From the NCBI GenBank assembly GCA_005805505.1, contig SYMJ01000129.1, forward strand, positions 1 to 56,547: a stretch of DNA of 56,547 nucleotides. The letters run 5' to 3'. Each line of letters opens with the position of its first letter. Within the stretch, counting starts at the first letter, position 1. Below the pieces are notes generated by a model that worked only from the letters and a program-made list of their open reading frames with translations, searched no databases and was not told where the DNA came from. Positions 17,523 to 27,600 of the stretch are shown here, piece after piece. The position numbers were made by a program, and so were the translations under genes. The DNA is from Verrucomicrobiales bacterium (GTDB taxonomy: Bacteria > Verrucomicrobiota > Verrucomicrobiia > Limisphaerales > UBA9464).

Positions 17523-18220
17523 AGACCAAGACACTCAAGCTCCCCCAAGTCATTGCGGTCGACGGTCCCAGCGCGTCGGGCAAGGGGACCTTGTCCCGTC
17601 GGATGGCCCGCGAATTGGCCTATATTTATGTCGATTCGGGAGCCATGTACCGGACGCTGGCCTGGTATTGCTTGCAGCGGCAAATTCGACTCGAAAAGCC
17701 CATGACCGACGCCGACGAAAAGGCCGTCGTTCGTCAGCTTCGCAGCTGGAAATGGGAGCTCCGCGTGATCGACGATCAGGCATGGATCCATGTCGATGGG
17801 TATTTCCCAGCGACCGAGATTCGCACCGATGTCGTCGAGAAGGCGGTCCCGGTCGTCGCACAAATTGGCAAGGTTCGGGACTGGATGGTGGCCCGACAGC
17901 GGGACTGTGCCGCCCTCGGGCCGCTGGTCATGGAGGGACGCGATATCGGCACCGAGGTGTTCCCGTTGGCCCCGGTGAAATTCTTTCTCGAGGCCGATGC
18001 CGCAGAGCGTCAGCGCCGGATTACCGACCGTGGGGGATCCACCGACGGAGCCTGGCGCGATAGCATGGACATCCATCGCAAGAAAGGGGCACTAATCCCG
18101 GCTCTCGATTCCGTCCGCATCAACAACACCGGACAAACCCCGGACGAGACCTTTGCCGTGCTCATGGGCCATGTCCGCGAGCGCCTCGGGTCCCGTTTGG
18201 AGAATCCGAAGCAGGAATGA
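17519..18220 (+). CDS. cmk: Cytidylate kinase
   Basis: 233 residues. The P-loop is VDGPSASGKGTLSRRMA, followed by YVDSGAMYRTLAWY and, later, VMEGRDIGTEVFP and FLEADAAERQRR(R), all hallmarks of CMP/dCMP kinase. It phosphorylates CMP and dCMP for nucleic-acid and lipid precursor supply. Its start overlaps the aroA stop. In many bacteria rpsA follows cmk; here a TIGR03790 gene starts four bases after the stop instead. Confidence 0.95.
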   Translation: MKTKTLKLPQVIAVDGPSASGKGTLSRRMARELAYIYVDSGAMYRTLAWYCLQRQIRLEKPMTDADEKAVVRQLRSWKWELRVIDDQAWIHVDGYFPATEIRTDVVEKAVPVVAQIGKVRDWMVARQRDCAALGPLVMEGRDIGTEVFPLAPVKFFLEADAAERQRRITDRGGSTDGAWRDSMDIHRKKGALIPALDSVRINNTGQTPDETFAVLMGHVRERLGSRLENPKQE

Positions 18221-18224
18221 TCTG

Positions 18225-19907
18225 ATGGCTCCGACCCCTCGAACGATGCGGATCGGGTGGCTGCTTAAGCTGCTGTTGGGATGGGTCTGGATCGGTTCCT
18301 GGGTTGCCGAGGCTGCCGGCAATGAGGTGTTGGTCATCTACAATGCTCAGATGCCTGCCTCCGAGGCGGTGGCACGGCATTATGCCCGGCGGAGGTCGGT
18401 GCCGGATTCCCAACTTTTGGGCCTTCGCCTTCCTGATTCGGGGACCATTTCCCGTGCGGACTACATTTCAGGGATTCAGGAACCGGTCCGCAGGCATCTC
18501 GTGGAAAAAGGCTTGGCGGAGTGGGTGCCCGATTCCAGTTCGCCGCCGCAGGGTCGCAAGGCAACGGCCCGGAATCGCCTGCGTCTCATCCGCTCGGAGA
18601 TTCGCTACCTGCTTCTGTGCTATGGGGTGCCGTGGTATATTCCTCACGACCCGTCGATGCGCAGTGAAACAGGGGGCATCCCTGCCCAATTTTTGCGCAA
18701 TGACGCCTCGGTGGACGATGAGTTGGCCTTGCTGCCTCGGCTGGGTTTTAACGACCCGATTGCGACCTCCCCCAATCCTGTGGTCGGAGCCACCAATGCG
18801 GCCCAGATCCACCCCACGAATGGCGTCTTCATGGTGACGCGGTTGGACGGACCCACGCCGGAGATCGCTCGGGGCCTGGTGGACAAGGCGCTGGAGGCCG
18901 AGTCTCGGGGATTGTGGGGGCATGCCTACATTGACCTGCGAGCCATTACCAATGGGCCCTATTGGTGGGGCGACCGGATGATTACCAATGCAGCGGTGGC
19001 CGCCAAACGGCTGGGATTCGAGACCTTCGTCGACAATCAACCCGCGAGCTTGGGAGTCGGATATCCCCTGAGTCAGGTGGCCCTCTATGTGGGTTGGTAC
19101 GACAGTGGGGTGACTGGACCGTTCTACCGGGCCAGCGTCGAATTCCTCCCTGGAGCCTTCGCCTACCACTTGCATTCCTTTAGCGCGGCCAACCTTAGAT
19201 CGGCCTCCGAAAACTGGGTGGGCCCGCTCCTAGCCCGCGGAGCCACCGCCACCATGGGTTGTGTGGCTGAGCCTTATTTGGAGTTCACCCCCAATCCGGC
19301 CATGTTCCTGGAACGTTGGGGATACGTCGGGATGACCCTGGGCGAAGCGGCAACCGCGGCGCACCCGGTGCTGTCCTGGCAGACGGTGGTGGTGGGAGAT
19401 CCGTTGTACCGGCCGTTTGGTCGCCTGCTGGCTGACGATGGCAAACGCCTGGATGCTGCCAACGATCCGTCGACGGCCTACGCGCTGGTCCGCAACGCCA
19501 ACTTCCAACTCATGGCGGGCCGCCCGGTGGAAGCAGTGCGCGACCAGCTCGAGGGACAACGCTGGGCCACTAATCATGCTGTCGTGGCCGAAAAAATAGG
19601 ACGTCTGTACTGGTCGAGCATCCGGGTCCGCCGGGCTTTGGAGTGGTATGACACGGCCCTAGGTCTGACCAACGCCACACCGATGCAGCGTCGTCGCCTG
19701 CTGCTGGACAGCATCGAGGCCCATCGTGTCCTCGGGCAGCCGGCCGAGGCGTACCAATGTCTAGAACAGATCATTGTCACGTCGCCTCCGGATGTAGACA
19801 TTCAGGATCTACGCATCCGTCAATTGCAGTTCGCCCGCGACATGCGGGATGTGGAAAAAATCACCGCCGTTTCCAATGAAGTTCAGCGCCTGGGTGGGAA
19901 GCGGTGA
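18225..19907 (+). CDS. TIGR03790 family protein, exported, function unknown
   Basis: 560 residues. The N-terminus is a signal-type segment (IGWLLKLLLGWVWIGSWVAEAAG). The body matches the TIGR03790 family of verrucomicrobial, planctomycete and cyanobacterial proteins: EVLVIYNAQMPASEAVARHY, then LLLCYGVPWYI and ARGATATMGCVAEPYLEFTP. The last ~130 residues look helical and TPR-like (LEWYDTALGLTNATPMQRRR). The ATG at 18225 has AGGA eight bases upstream; a second in-frame ATG lies at 18246. It is closely spaced with cmk and overlaps the following glycosylase gene by four bases, so it is probably co-transcribed with tyrA-aroA-cmk. No biochemical function is known to me. Confidence 0.8.
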   Translation: MAPTPRTMRIGWLLKLLLGWVWIGSWVAEAAGNEVLVIYNAQMPASEAVARHYARRRSVPDSQLLGLRLPDSGTISRADYISGIQEPVRRHLVEKGLAEWVPDSSSPPQGRKATARNRLRLIRSEIRYLLLCYGVPWYIPHDPSMRSETGGIPAQFLRNDASVDDELALLPRLGFNDPIATSPNPVVGATNAAQIHPTNGVFMVTRLDGPTPEIARGLVDKALEAESRGLWGHAYIDLRAITNGPYWWGDRMITNAAVAAKRLGFETFVDNQPASLGVGYPLSQVALYVGWYDSGVTGPFYRASVEFLPGAFAYHLHSFSAANLRSASENWVGPLLARGATATMGCVAEPYLEFTPNPAMFLERWGYVGMTLGEAATAAHPVLSWQTVVVGDPLYRPFGRLLADDGKRLDAANDPSTAYALVRNANFQLMAGRPVEAVRDQLEGQRWATNHAVVAEKIGRLYWSSIRVRRALEWYDTALGLTNATPMQRRRLLLDSIEAHRVLGQPAEAYQCLEQIIVTSPPDVDIQDLRIRQLQFARDMRDVEKITAVSNEVQRLGGKR

Positions 19908-20572
19908 TTCATTTGCAGGTTCCTCGTGTTGCTATGACCCCTGAAGCCCTCCGACACCTCGTTGAATCGGATCTCGTAATGGGTCGCCTTATCCAAAAAA
20001 TCGGTGCCTGCACCTTGAATCCAGAGCCTCAGCGAACTCCGTTCGAGTCGCTGGTCCGGGCTGTGGCCCACCAGCAGCTGCATGGCAAGGCCGCTGAAAG
20101 TATTTTGGGACGGTTTTTGGCTCGATTCCCCGGCCGCCGATTTCCTCGGCCCAAAGACTTGGAGTCGATCACTGATGGAGACTTGCGATCCTTCGGCTTC
20201 TCGGGCTCTAAGGCGGCCGCCATCCGAGATATCGCCGCCAAGGCCATCGATGGCACCGTGCCCACTTCACGGAAGATTCGAGCTCTTTCTGACGAGGAGA
20301 TTGTCGATCGACTCAGCGCCTGTCGCGGGGTCGGGCGGTGGACCGTCGAGATGCTGCTCATCTTCAAGTTGGGGCGGCCGGACGTTTTGCCGGTCGACGA
20401 CTTCGGCGTTCGGGAGGGGTTCCGTGTCACCTACGGGCACGAGGCTCAACCTCGGCCGAAGGAGTTGTTGGCCTTGGGTGAACGCTGGCGTCCGTTTCGA
20501 ACGACCGCGGCCTGGTACTTATGGCGGGCTGCCGATGCCGCGAAGCTCGTAGCCAAGGTTTTAAAACATTAA
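19904..20572 (+). CDS. DNA-3-methyladenine glycosylase II-type (AlkA-like HhH-GPD)
   Basis: 222 residues of the HhH-GPD superfamily, base-excision glycosylases that remove alkylated purines. Visible motifs: FESLVRAVAHQQLHGKAA, the helix-hairpin-helix in LSACRGVGRWTVEMLLIFKL and the catalytic Asp region LPVDDFGVREG. Length fits the short AlkA-like enzymes that lack the E. coli AlkA N-terminal domain. Start is GTG 19904, overlapping the upstream stop; ATG 19934 is an alternative that would still keep the whole fold. It is last in the apparent operon and convergent with the WYL regulator. Confidence 0.88.
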   Translation: MIHLQVPRVAMTPEALRHLVESDLVMGRLIQKIGACTLNPEPQRTPFESLVRAVAHQQLHGKAAESILGRFLARFPGRRFPRPKDLESITDGDLRSFGFSGSKAAAIRDIAAKAIDGTVPTSRKIRALSDEEIVDRLSACRGVGRWTVEMLLIFKLGRPDVLPVDDFGVREGFRVTYGHEAQPRPKELLALGERWRPFRTTAAWYLWRAADAAKLVAKVLKH

Positions 20573-20612
20573 ATGGCTGGTTCGGAAGGGAATCCGCCTC
20601 CCGCCAGGGCTG

Positions 20613-21617
20613 TCAGGACTTTGGGACTTTGGGATAATTCTTCACGAGGGCCTGGGCAGTCTCGCGGAGGATGGTCACCAGCTCGGGCGGACTGAGCACG
20701 GTGGCTTGGGCCCCCCAACCCAAAATCCATCGGCTAATTTCCTCAAGGCTTCCCAGCCGGAGATGGATCTCCACCCCGCGGTCGGGAAGTTCAGTCAGCG
20801 TCTGCGAGGGATGCCACCGCTTCTCGCGAATGTAGTCGGCCACGGCCCGCGTGAAGCAGATGCGGACTTCGAAGTCTCCGGTGCGCGAGTACACGCCGAA
20901 GCTGTCGCTCAAATGCCGTTCTAACGCGAATTTGGCCGGGCGCTGGAAGGTCTTTCCGGTCGGTTCAGCTTCGGCAATCCTGGAAGGCACAAAGGTTCGG
21001 ATGGCCTTTCGAAGATGGTCGTGCGCGAAGAGGTACCAGTCTCCGTTCACATTGCCGATGTGGTAAGGATCTACGGTGCGCTCCTCGAGGGCCGCCCCGG
21101 GCTTGCGGTAGGTCAGGCGGAGGGTCTTGCCGGCTGCGGCGGCCTGGGCCAGCCGATCAATGATCCCGAGGTCTACGTTGGGCTCGGCGGTGGTTCGGAA
21201 GGAAATGGTTTGCGTCCATTCGGCTAGATTCAGAGAGACGGTGTCCGGCAGCGAACGCTCGAGTTTCTTGAAAGCGGTGAGGAGGCGTTTTTCGAAAGGG
21301 GTGCCGCGGTATTGCTGAAGCGCCTTCTCAGCGACCACCAACGCGAAGAGCTCTCCCTCCGTGATTTGTAGGGTCGGGAATGAATCCACCGGTTCGGTGT
21401 AGTAGAATCCATAACGCTGGGCACTGTATTCGATGGGCAAACCCATCCGGTCGCGCATGAAATCGATATCCCGCTGGATGGTCTTGGTGCTCACCTCAAA
21501 CTCGCGGCTGAGGAACGAAGCATTGGGATGCTTGCCCGATGCAATGGCGGTGTGGATGCGCATCATCCGCTCCAACGGCGGTCGGGACATGGGCATCTCG
21601 CGCACGCTCTTCTTCAT
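20613..21617 (-). CDS. WYL-domain transcriptional regulator (YafY/DeoR-like)
   Basis: 334 residues. The N-terminal winged helix-turn-helix (RMMRIHTAIASGKHPNASFL; FEVSTKTIQRDIDFMRDR) is followed by a WYL domain (LRLTYRKPG; VDPYHIGNVNGDWYLFAHDH; IRTFVPSRI) and a C-terminal WCX domain (RWHPSQTLTELPDRG; WILGWGAQATVLSP). WYL regulators sense small ligands or nucleic acids and often control divergent genes. This one is divergent from the kinase-MurQ gene with 126 bases between the starts, so it may control peptidoglycan recycling, but that is inference. Confidence 0.88.
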   Translation of the reverse strand: MKKSVREMPMSRPPLERMMRIHTAIASGKHPNASFLSREFEVSTKTIQRDIDFMRDRMGLPIEYSAQRYGFYYTEPVDSFPTLQITEGELFALVVAEKALQQYRGTPFEKRLLTAFKKLERSLPDTVSLNLAEWTQTISFRTTAEPNVDLGIIDRLAQAAAAGKTLRLTYRKPGAALEERTVDPYHIGNVNGDWYLFAHDHLRKAIRTFVPSRIAEAEPTGKTFQRPAKFALERHLSDSFGVYSRTGDFEVRICFTRAVADYIREKRWHPSQTLTELPDRGVEIHLRLGSLEEISRWILGWGAQATVLSPPELVTILRETAQALVKNYPKVPKS

Positions 21618-21743
21618 GGAGAAATACTGTTCTCAGACGGCAGGAATGCCAACTCCGGACCAGCCATGGTTCGATCGCGGAACGCGCAGTTCGTCGCGCT
21701 TTGCGCTTTTGTCTCGTGGCACCCCAGTCTTCCAATTCACCTC

Positions 21744-23582
21744 ATGAGGGATCCGGAGTCCAAAACGGTAATCGGTATCGAATGTGGCGGCACTCGCACC
21801 GTGGCCTTGGCGGCGGTGGTGGGAGGCAGAGCGTCGTTGGCCCGGATCGAATCCGGACCGGCTAATTTGCGGCTGACTTCGGACTTGGATTTACAGTCCC
21901 ACTTTGACTCCCTGAAATCCCGTCTGCCGGAACCGGTGGCCATCGGCATCGGCATGGCTGGAGTGAGGACCGAAGAAGATCGGCAACGGTTGCGCGCCTG
22001 CGTGGCGAGGGTCTGGCCGTCCGTGCCGGTCCGCGTCGACCACGACCTGGTGAGCGCGCTCGAGGCAGCCTCCTTGGATGCCACAAATTCGGTGGATGCA
22101 CGGGTGATCCTCTTGAGCGGCACGGGTTCGTGCTGCTTTGGACGGAATCGACGGGGAGTGACGGCCAAAGCCGGCGGATGGGGACACCAGTTGGGGGATC
22201 AGGGCAGCGGTTTTGCCATCGCTTACGCCGGATTGCGTGAGGCCATCCGTCAGCTCGAACAGACCGGCCGTATCGGTGCCCTCGGTCGCCGACTTCTCAA
22301 GGCTTCTGGCCTCAAAGACCCCGAAGCCTGGGTGGGCTGGATGCAGTCGGCTTCCAAGCGTGAGGTCGCCGCTTTGGCGCCGGAGGTGTTCGCGGCGGCG
22401 GCTCACGGCGACTCGAGAGCTCACCAGGTCATCGAGCGGTGCCTGGGCGAGTTGCTCGAGTTGGCCTTGGTCTGTGCCGCACGATTGGACCGGACGGGCA
22501 AGGCTCGGGTAGAATTTGTGTTGGCGGGCAGTGTCTTCTTGCGTCAACCGCGATGGCTCCCGCACATCGAGAGCGTTCTTCGGGCGGTGCGACCCCAGTC
22601 CGTGATCCGATCCTTGGAACGGGAATCGGCCTGGGGTGCGGTGGTCCTCGCGGAGCAGGCCTTGGCCTCAGGCGAACGCTCTCAGGTGCCCACAGTCCTA
22701 CCCCCGGGTGTGGCGGTCCCTCCACCCGTTCCGCGTCCTGAAGCGACTGGGGTTTCCCCGACGGAGCAGCGGAACCCGCGTTCCCGGCATCTTGACCGGA
22801 TGCCTGTGAGCAAGGCCATCGACTTAATGTTGTCTGAAGACTCACAGGTCCCCGAGATCATCGGCCGGCACCGGGTGGCCTTGGCACGATTGATCCGCCT
22901 TGCCGAGGTTGCCATCCGCAGCGGTGGGCGGCTGATTTATCTGGGCGCCGGCACCAGCGGCCGCCTCGGAGTCTTGGACGCCAGCGAATGTCCGCCCACC
23001 TTTCGGACTCCGCCCGAGTGGGTTCAGGGTATTATGGCTGGCGGCGAGAAGGCTCTGCACACTTCGGTGGAAGGCGCTGAAGACGACGCCGGGGCAGGGT
23101 ATGAAGCCCTTCGTCTCCGTCAGGTTTCCTCAAAGGATGTGGTGGTGGGCATCGCTGCTTCTGGAAGGACCCCTTATGTCTGGGGAGGATTGGCCGCCGC
23201 CCGTGAAGCCGGAGCTCGAACGGCGTTGCTCTGCTTTAATCCGAACCTAAAATTCACCCGAAGCCTCCGGCCGGATGTTGTCCTGGCCATCGACGTCGGC
23301 CCTGAGGTGCTCACTGGGTCGACCCGACTTAAGGCCGGCACCGCCACTAAGCTCGTCCTGAACATCCTCAGCACCCTCACCATGGTTCGCCTCGGCAAGG
23401 TCGAAGAAAACCTGATGATCGACCTCAACCCCTCCAACGTGAAACTGCGCGATCGGGCTCTCCGCATCGTCCAAGAATTGACCCGCGTCGCCCCCGAAGT
23501 CGCCCAGACCGCCCTGGAAGTCTCCGGTTGGCAGGTCCAGGCCGCCGTTCAGACTCTCCGCCAAACGCGTTCCCACCGTTGA
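21744..23582 (+). CDS. N-acetylhexosamine kinase fused to N-acetylmuramic acid 6-phosphate etherase (MurQ)
   Basis: 612 residues, two modules. Residues ~1-305 are a BadF/BadG-type sugar kinase of the GlcNAc/MurNAc kinase group: GIECGGTRTVALAAVV phosphate-binding loop, LLSGTGSCCFGRN, GGWGHQLGDQGSGF. After a Pro-rich linker (VLPPGVAVPPPVPRPEA), residues ~340-612 are MurQ: TEQRNPRSRHLDRM, LIYLGAGTSGRLGVLDASEC, VVGIAASGRTPYVWGGL and LIDLNPSNVKLRDRA. MurQ cleaves the lactyl ether of MurNAc-6-P to GlcNAc-6-P, so kinase and etherase would do consecutive steps of cell-wall sugar recycling in one cytoplasmic protein. The ATG at 21744 is chosen because the kinase fold starts there; no clear ribosome site is seen. 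Confidence 0.9.
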   Translation: MRDPESKTVIGIECGGTRTVALAAVVGGRASLARIESGPANLRLTSDLDLQSHFDSLKSRLPEPVAIGIGMAGVRTEEDRQRLRACVARVWPSVPVRVDHDLVSALEAASLDATNSVDARVILLSGTGSCCFGRNRRGVTAKAGGWGHQLGDQGSGFAIAYAGLREAIRQLEQTGRIGALGRRLLKASGLKDPEAWVGWMQSASKREVAALAPEVFAAAAHGDSRAHQVIERCLGELLELALVCAARLDRTGKARVEFVLAGSVFLRQPRWLPHIESVLRAVRPQSVIRSLERESAWGAVVLAEQALASGERSQVPTVLPPGVAVPPPVPRPEATGVSPTEQRNPRSRHLDRMPVSKAIDLMLSEDSQVPEIIGRHRVALARLIRLAEVAIRSGGRLIYLGAGTSGRLGVLDASECPPTFRTPPEWVQGIMAGGEKALHTSVEGAEDDAGAGYEALRLRQVSSKDVVVGIAASGRTPYVWGGLAAAREAGARTALLCFNPNLKFTRSLRPDVVLAIDVGPEVLTGSTRLKAGTATKLVLNILSTLTMVRLGKVEENLMIDLNPSNVKLRDRALRIVQELTRVAPEVAQTALEVSGWQVQAAVQTLRQTRSHR

Positions 23583-23741
23583 CCCCTCAGAAGTCTGTCC
23601 CCTCGTGGGTCAATCATCGTCCGTTCAGCGGGTCCCAATTCCGGGGAAGTAACTAAAAAATCACCCAGCGCTCAGATCGCATTTGCCAATCGATCGCCAG
23701 GGTGTTGTTTCTATGGGTCTACTTTTTTTGGGGGCAACGCA

Positions 23742-24518
23742 ATGAATTCCACGGTCATAAATGGTTTGGCGATCGGGCTGCTGGTCAGCTTCGGTATGGT
23801 GATCGGCATCGCCATCGTCTTTGCCACGTTGTACCGGCGTCACCTTCGGGCACTGCGGCTGACTCAGCGCTGGATGGATCCACTCACGCCCCTCGTCGGT
23901 TCCAGCAGATCTGTGCTGACCCTGCCGCTGCCCAACCGCTGGTTGGCTATCCGCAGCTCCAACACCGCGTTTCTTCGCGAGATGCTGCACATCGAGCCTG
24001 GCGAGGGTTCCCCATGGTCCGAGGCTCTGGTGCGGTTTCGCGAACGGGTGATATTCATTTCGCCGCCCTGGCGCGGTTGGTCACTGGTGGTCGGTGCGGC
24101 CATCCCGGACCCCGCCGCGGATATCGATCAACTCTACCGGTTTCTCTCTCGCCTGAGCCGAGAGGTCGGCGAAGTTCAGTTTTTCTCCGCGGACCGCGTT
24201 CTCAATCACCATGCTTGGGCTTGGCTCCGGGAGGGCAACGTGGTTCGAGCTTATGCCTGGGCCGGTGAGACCTTGTGGAATCAGGGGAATTGGACCTTTG
24301 ACGAACGACTCTTGGGCCTCACCTGCCACGATTATGGAGAAGTCGTCGAAGGCCCCGGTATTTGCGGAGGTCCCTCCGAACAGCAGAATGCCGAGAGAGT
24401 GGCGTTGCTGGCGCGTCGTTGGAGCCTAGATCCGGCCGAGGCCAGCGCTTACTTTCTTGCTCTGGAGGCCTCCTCCCGCGTTCGCCGCGAGGGTCCCGAC
24501 GCCGCCGATGGAGCGTAA
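23742..24518 (+). CDS. Hypothetical protein with one N-terminal membrane segment
   Basis: 258 residues, family not recognised. Residues ~5-32 are strongly hydrophobic (VINGLAIGLLVSFGMVIGIA), followed by a basic stretch YRRHLRALRL, so the body probably faces the cytoplasm on a single anchor. The body has a beta-rich look (RERVIFISPPWRGWSLVVGA) and several Trp residues (HHAWAWLREGNVVRAYAWAG). The ATG at 23742 has a GGGGG tract about 8 bases upstream. It sits between the kinase-MurQ gene and the large carboxykinase-like gene on the same strand but with gaps over 100 bases, so operon membership is doubtful. Confidence 0.65.
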   Translation: MNSTVINGLAIGLLVSFGMVIGIAIVFATLYRRHLRALRLTQRWMDPLTPLVGSSRSVLTLPLPNRWLAIRSSNTAFLREMLHIEPGEGSPWSEALVRFRERVIFISPPWRGWSLVVGAAIPDPAADIDQLYRFLSRLSREVGEVQFFSADRVLNHHAWAWLREGNVVRAYAWAGETLWNQGNWTFDERLLGLTCHDYGEVVEGPGICGGPSEQQNAERVALLARRWSLDPAEASAYFLALEASSRVRREGPDAADGA

Positions 24519-24632
24519 CTCTGATCTCAGGATGAGGGCCCGCCGGACCCGATCCGTTCTCGGGACTTGAAGGCGAGTCATTCCCGGTTGAGACTCGGTC
24601 TGGCGGTTTACCCAAACCCGCCTCCTTAGCCC

Positions 24633-27600
24633 ATGAACTGTTCCATTGGACTGAATCCATCCAACCCCACCGAACTCCATCGGCACATCAACCTGAAACT
24701 GGCCGAGTTAGGCATGACAGGCGTTCCGTTGTTCGGTGAAACTCAGGCGGTGGACTCACAGCTCGAGAGCTTCATCGCCCAGGGCCGCGAGAAGGACCGA
24801 CTGCTTTGCCGTCATGCCAGTCCGGTGGACCGCAGGATTAACAACTTCATCCACGACTATTTGTCCGACACGGCCGTCCCCCGGGAATTGCCTCGGAACA
24901 CCTTCGTCTTGGATCAGTATGGCCTGGCCCGGGTCTTGTCCCTGCCACCCGACAAAGACGAAGTCGCCTCGCCGATGCTGCGCAGCTATCGGTTGCGCAA
25001 CGGGATTCTTCACAATCCGAAGTCGGACCGGCGCACTACCTCCGGCATCTTCCATGTCACCGAGGGAGGGTTGCCCATTCCCGATGACAAGAAGGGTGTC
25101 CCCAAAACGGTTTTTGCCGACCTTCTGGCCCGCGCGCTTCATCCTCCTGAGGAACTTCTGCAACTGCCGTTCACGGCGTCGGGGCCCACGCCGGCCCCGT
25201 GCATGGTCTCTCTGCTCATTCGCCCGGTCATCTGCCCGGAGGTTCCGGGCGTGATGCCTCGCAAGAGCATGGAAATTCGTTTCTTCGTCCCCGGATCGCT
25301 GGTGGCCAATCTCGATTTTGTCGAGAGCATCTTCGGCAATGCCGGCGACCCGTTGCTCCCAGAAAATGACGCCTCCCTCGATGCCGAGCATTGGAGCGGA
25401 CACACCGGATGCGTGATCTTGGCTCCGCACCTGAATGGACTCACAAAGAAGGAAGTGGGACTTCCGCATCGGGACGAGGCCAGCGAGCGTCAGCGTCGAG
25501 ACGGCATGTGTTGGAGCGACGCGCGGGAGCTCTATAACGACGGGAACGCCTTCAAACTGACCGCGCGGGATGCCTCCGGGGTGATAGTGACACTCATCTC
25601 GGACAACTACTTCGGTTACTGCAAAAAGGAGGTCAAAACCCAAATCAGTTTTGCGGCCAACCTCTTCGGACTGGTCGAGGAGGAGCACGCCGGCGGAGCG
25701 TTGGTCTTCGCTAATCACGATCTGGGCAGCGAATACGACGCCCAACAGCACCGCGCTGATTTCCCGTACAGTTTTTCGGAAGTCACTCGGTTAATTCCGG
25801 ATGCACTAAATCTTCAGCCCGAAGGTCATGCCGTGGACCGGCAATTTCCAACGGTGGTCTACGTCCCTGAGAATGCCCGCTTCGAAATCGAGTCCCTGAC
25901 GGTTCGCTGGGATGAGGCCGGCAAAACTCAGTCGATCCGACTCCGGCGGGACCATCACTACCTGATGCCCAGCGGATTTCGGGTCCACCTGGAGCCTCCG
26001 GCCATGGCAGCGCGGGCTTGGCGTCTGGTCGGAACACGCCCGGAGGGCACCCTGTGTCACAAGCCCTGCACGGTCTCTGGCGGCGGCAAGAGCGAGATCT
26101 CCAAGCCCATCACCGACGCCATCCTCTTCGGCTCGGTCTTCGTCGCAGACCTGGCACAAGATTTCGATCGAGTGGCTATTGTCGTGGCTCGCGACTTTTC
26201 CCAACGGTTTCGCGATCCCGCCCGCAATGGCGTGGACCAGCGGCCCATTCTCAATCCGAGTCGAACTCTCGGTTCTGTCATCAAGCTCCTGACACCGAGC
26301 GAAGATTTTTCCCACGAACACAATGCCTGGATCAGTTCCGTGCCGCCGCACATCCGGGAATTGGTGCTCGTTGTGAAACGCTTTTGGCAACCCTCTTGGG
26401 GAGAGGACTGGCGCTCGCAGTTCAGCGTCGATGTCATCAACGGCACCCCTGCCAATGAGCTGCGGCTGGGGCGCAAGCGATTGGTGACCCAATTCCTTCG
26501 GGTGGGTTATGACGACGATGGAGCCTGGCGGACTTTCGGTCTTCGGAAAGATTACCTTCCGGCCTTCAAGCTTCAGATGGAGGACGACATTACGGCCAGT
26601 GTGACCGTGCCGCGCAGCCAACTGCCAGGCCTGGACCCGCAGAGCGTTTATCCGTCGCTCAAATTCGTTCAGAACAGTGAGTTTCGACTTTTCCAGCGGC
26701 CGGACGACGCCATTCATCGCGGGTATGACAAGGCCGCTGAAGCAGACTTTGCTGGCGGCGGATGCTTCTTCAGCAACTACGAACCCATCTCACGCAAGCA
26801 GGCCAGAGAGTTGGTCGATGATGCCATCGGACTGAACCAATACACTGCGCCCATGCGGGCGCTGATCGAAGCGGCCGCGGCCTCAGAGCCGGGCGATGGT
26901 TCTCCCGAATGGATCGTTGTTACGTCTCATCCTCGAATAGTGGATGGCAAACCCTCGAAGAACCCTCGGTATCTTCAGACGCGTCCCGATCTCCTCGATA
27001 ACCTGGGGCGTCATCTGACGACCATGTCGGCCCGACTGGCGCGGCGCTTGGCGACCGATCGTCCGGTGTATACGCCGGTGCATGCCGTCTTGGCTGGTCG
27101 TCGGAATAACCCGGCGGAACCTGGAGTGCGTCCGCTGGCGTGCTATGGGCCCATCCACCATATGGAGTTGCCGGAGGCGTTCATGGAGTTCATCTCCAGC
27201 ATGACCGGCAAGTCCCCGTCGACGACCGGGGTCGGCAGCGAGGGAGCCTTGACCAAGGGACCTTTCAACGCCCTGCCGCCCATTTACGATCTCAATGCGG
27301 CCTTCGTGAGTTTGGCCGTCTCCGAGAATCCGGTTTTCTTGACGAGTGCCGGATATCTCGGGCCTAAAACCCGCGTGGATCATGATGTCAGCCTGCTCGT
27401 GCCGGAGGTCTGGTGTCGGATGGGCGTCACGGAGCGGGATCCGGCTTTCCTCATCGCCAATGGCTATCTGGAGCGCGTGTCGGACTTCACCCACGAGGGG
27501 CGGACCGTCCCGGCCAGTCGCCTGGGGTGGCGAGTCACACTGAAGTTCGTGAACGACTTCCTGGGGCGTGTCTTTAACCATCCTCACGCCGTCTTGGTAG

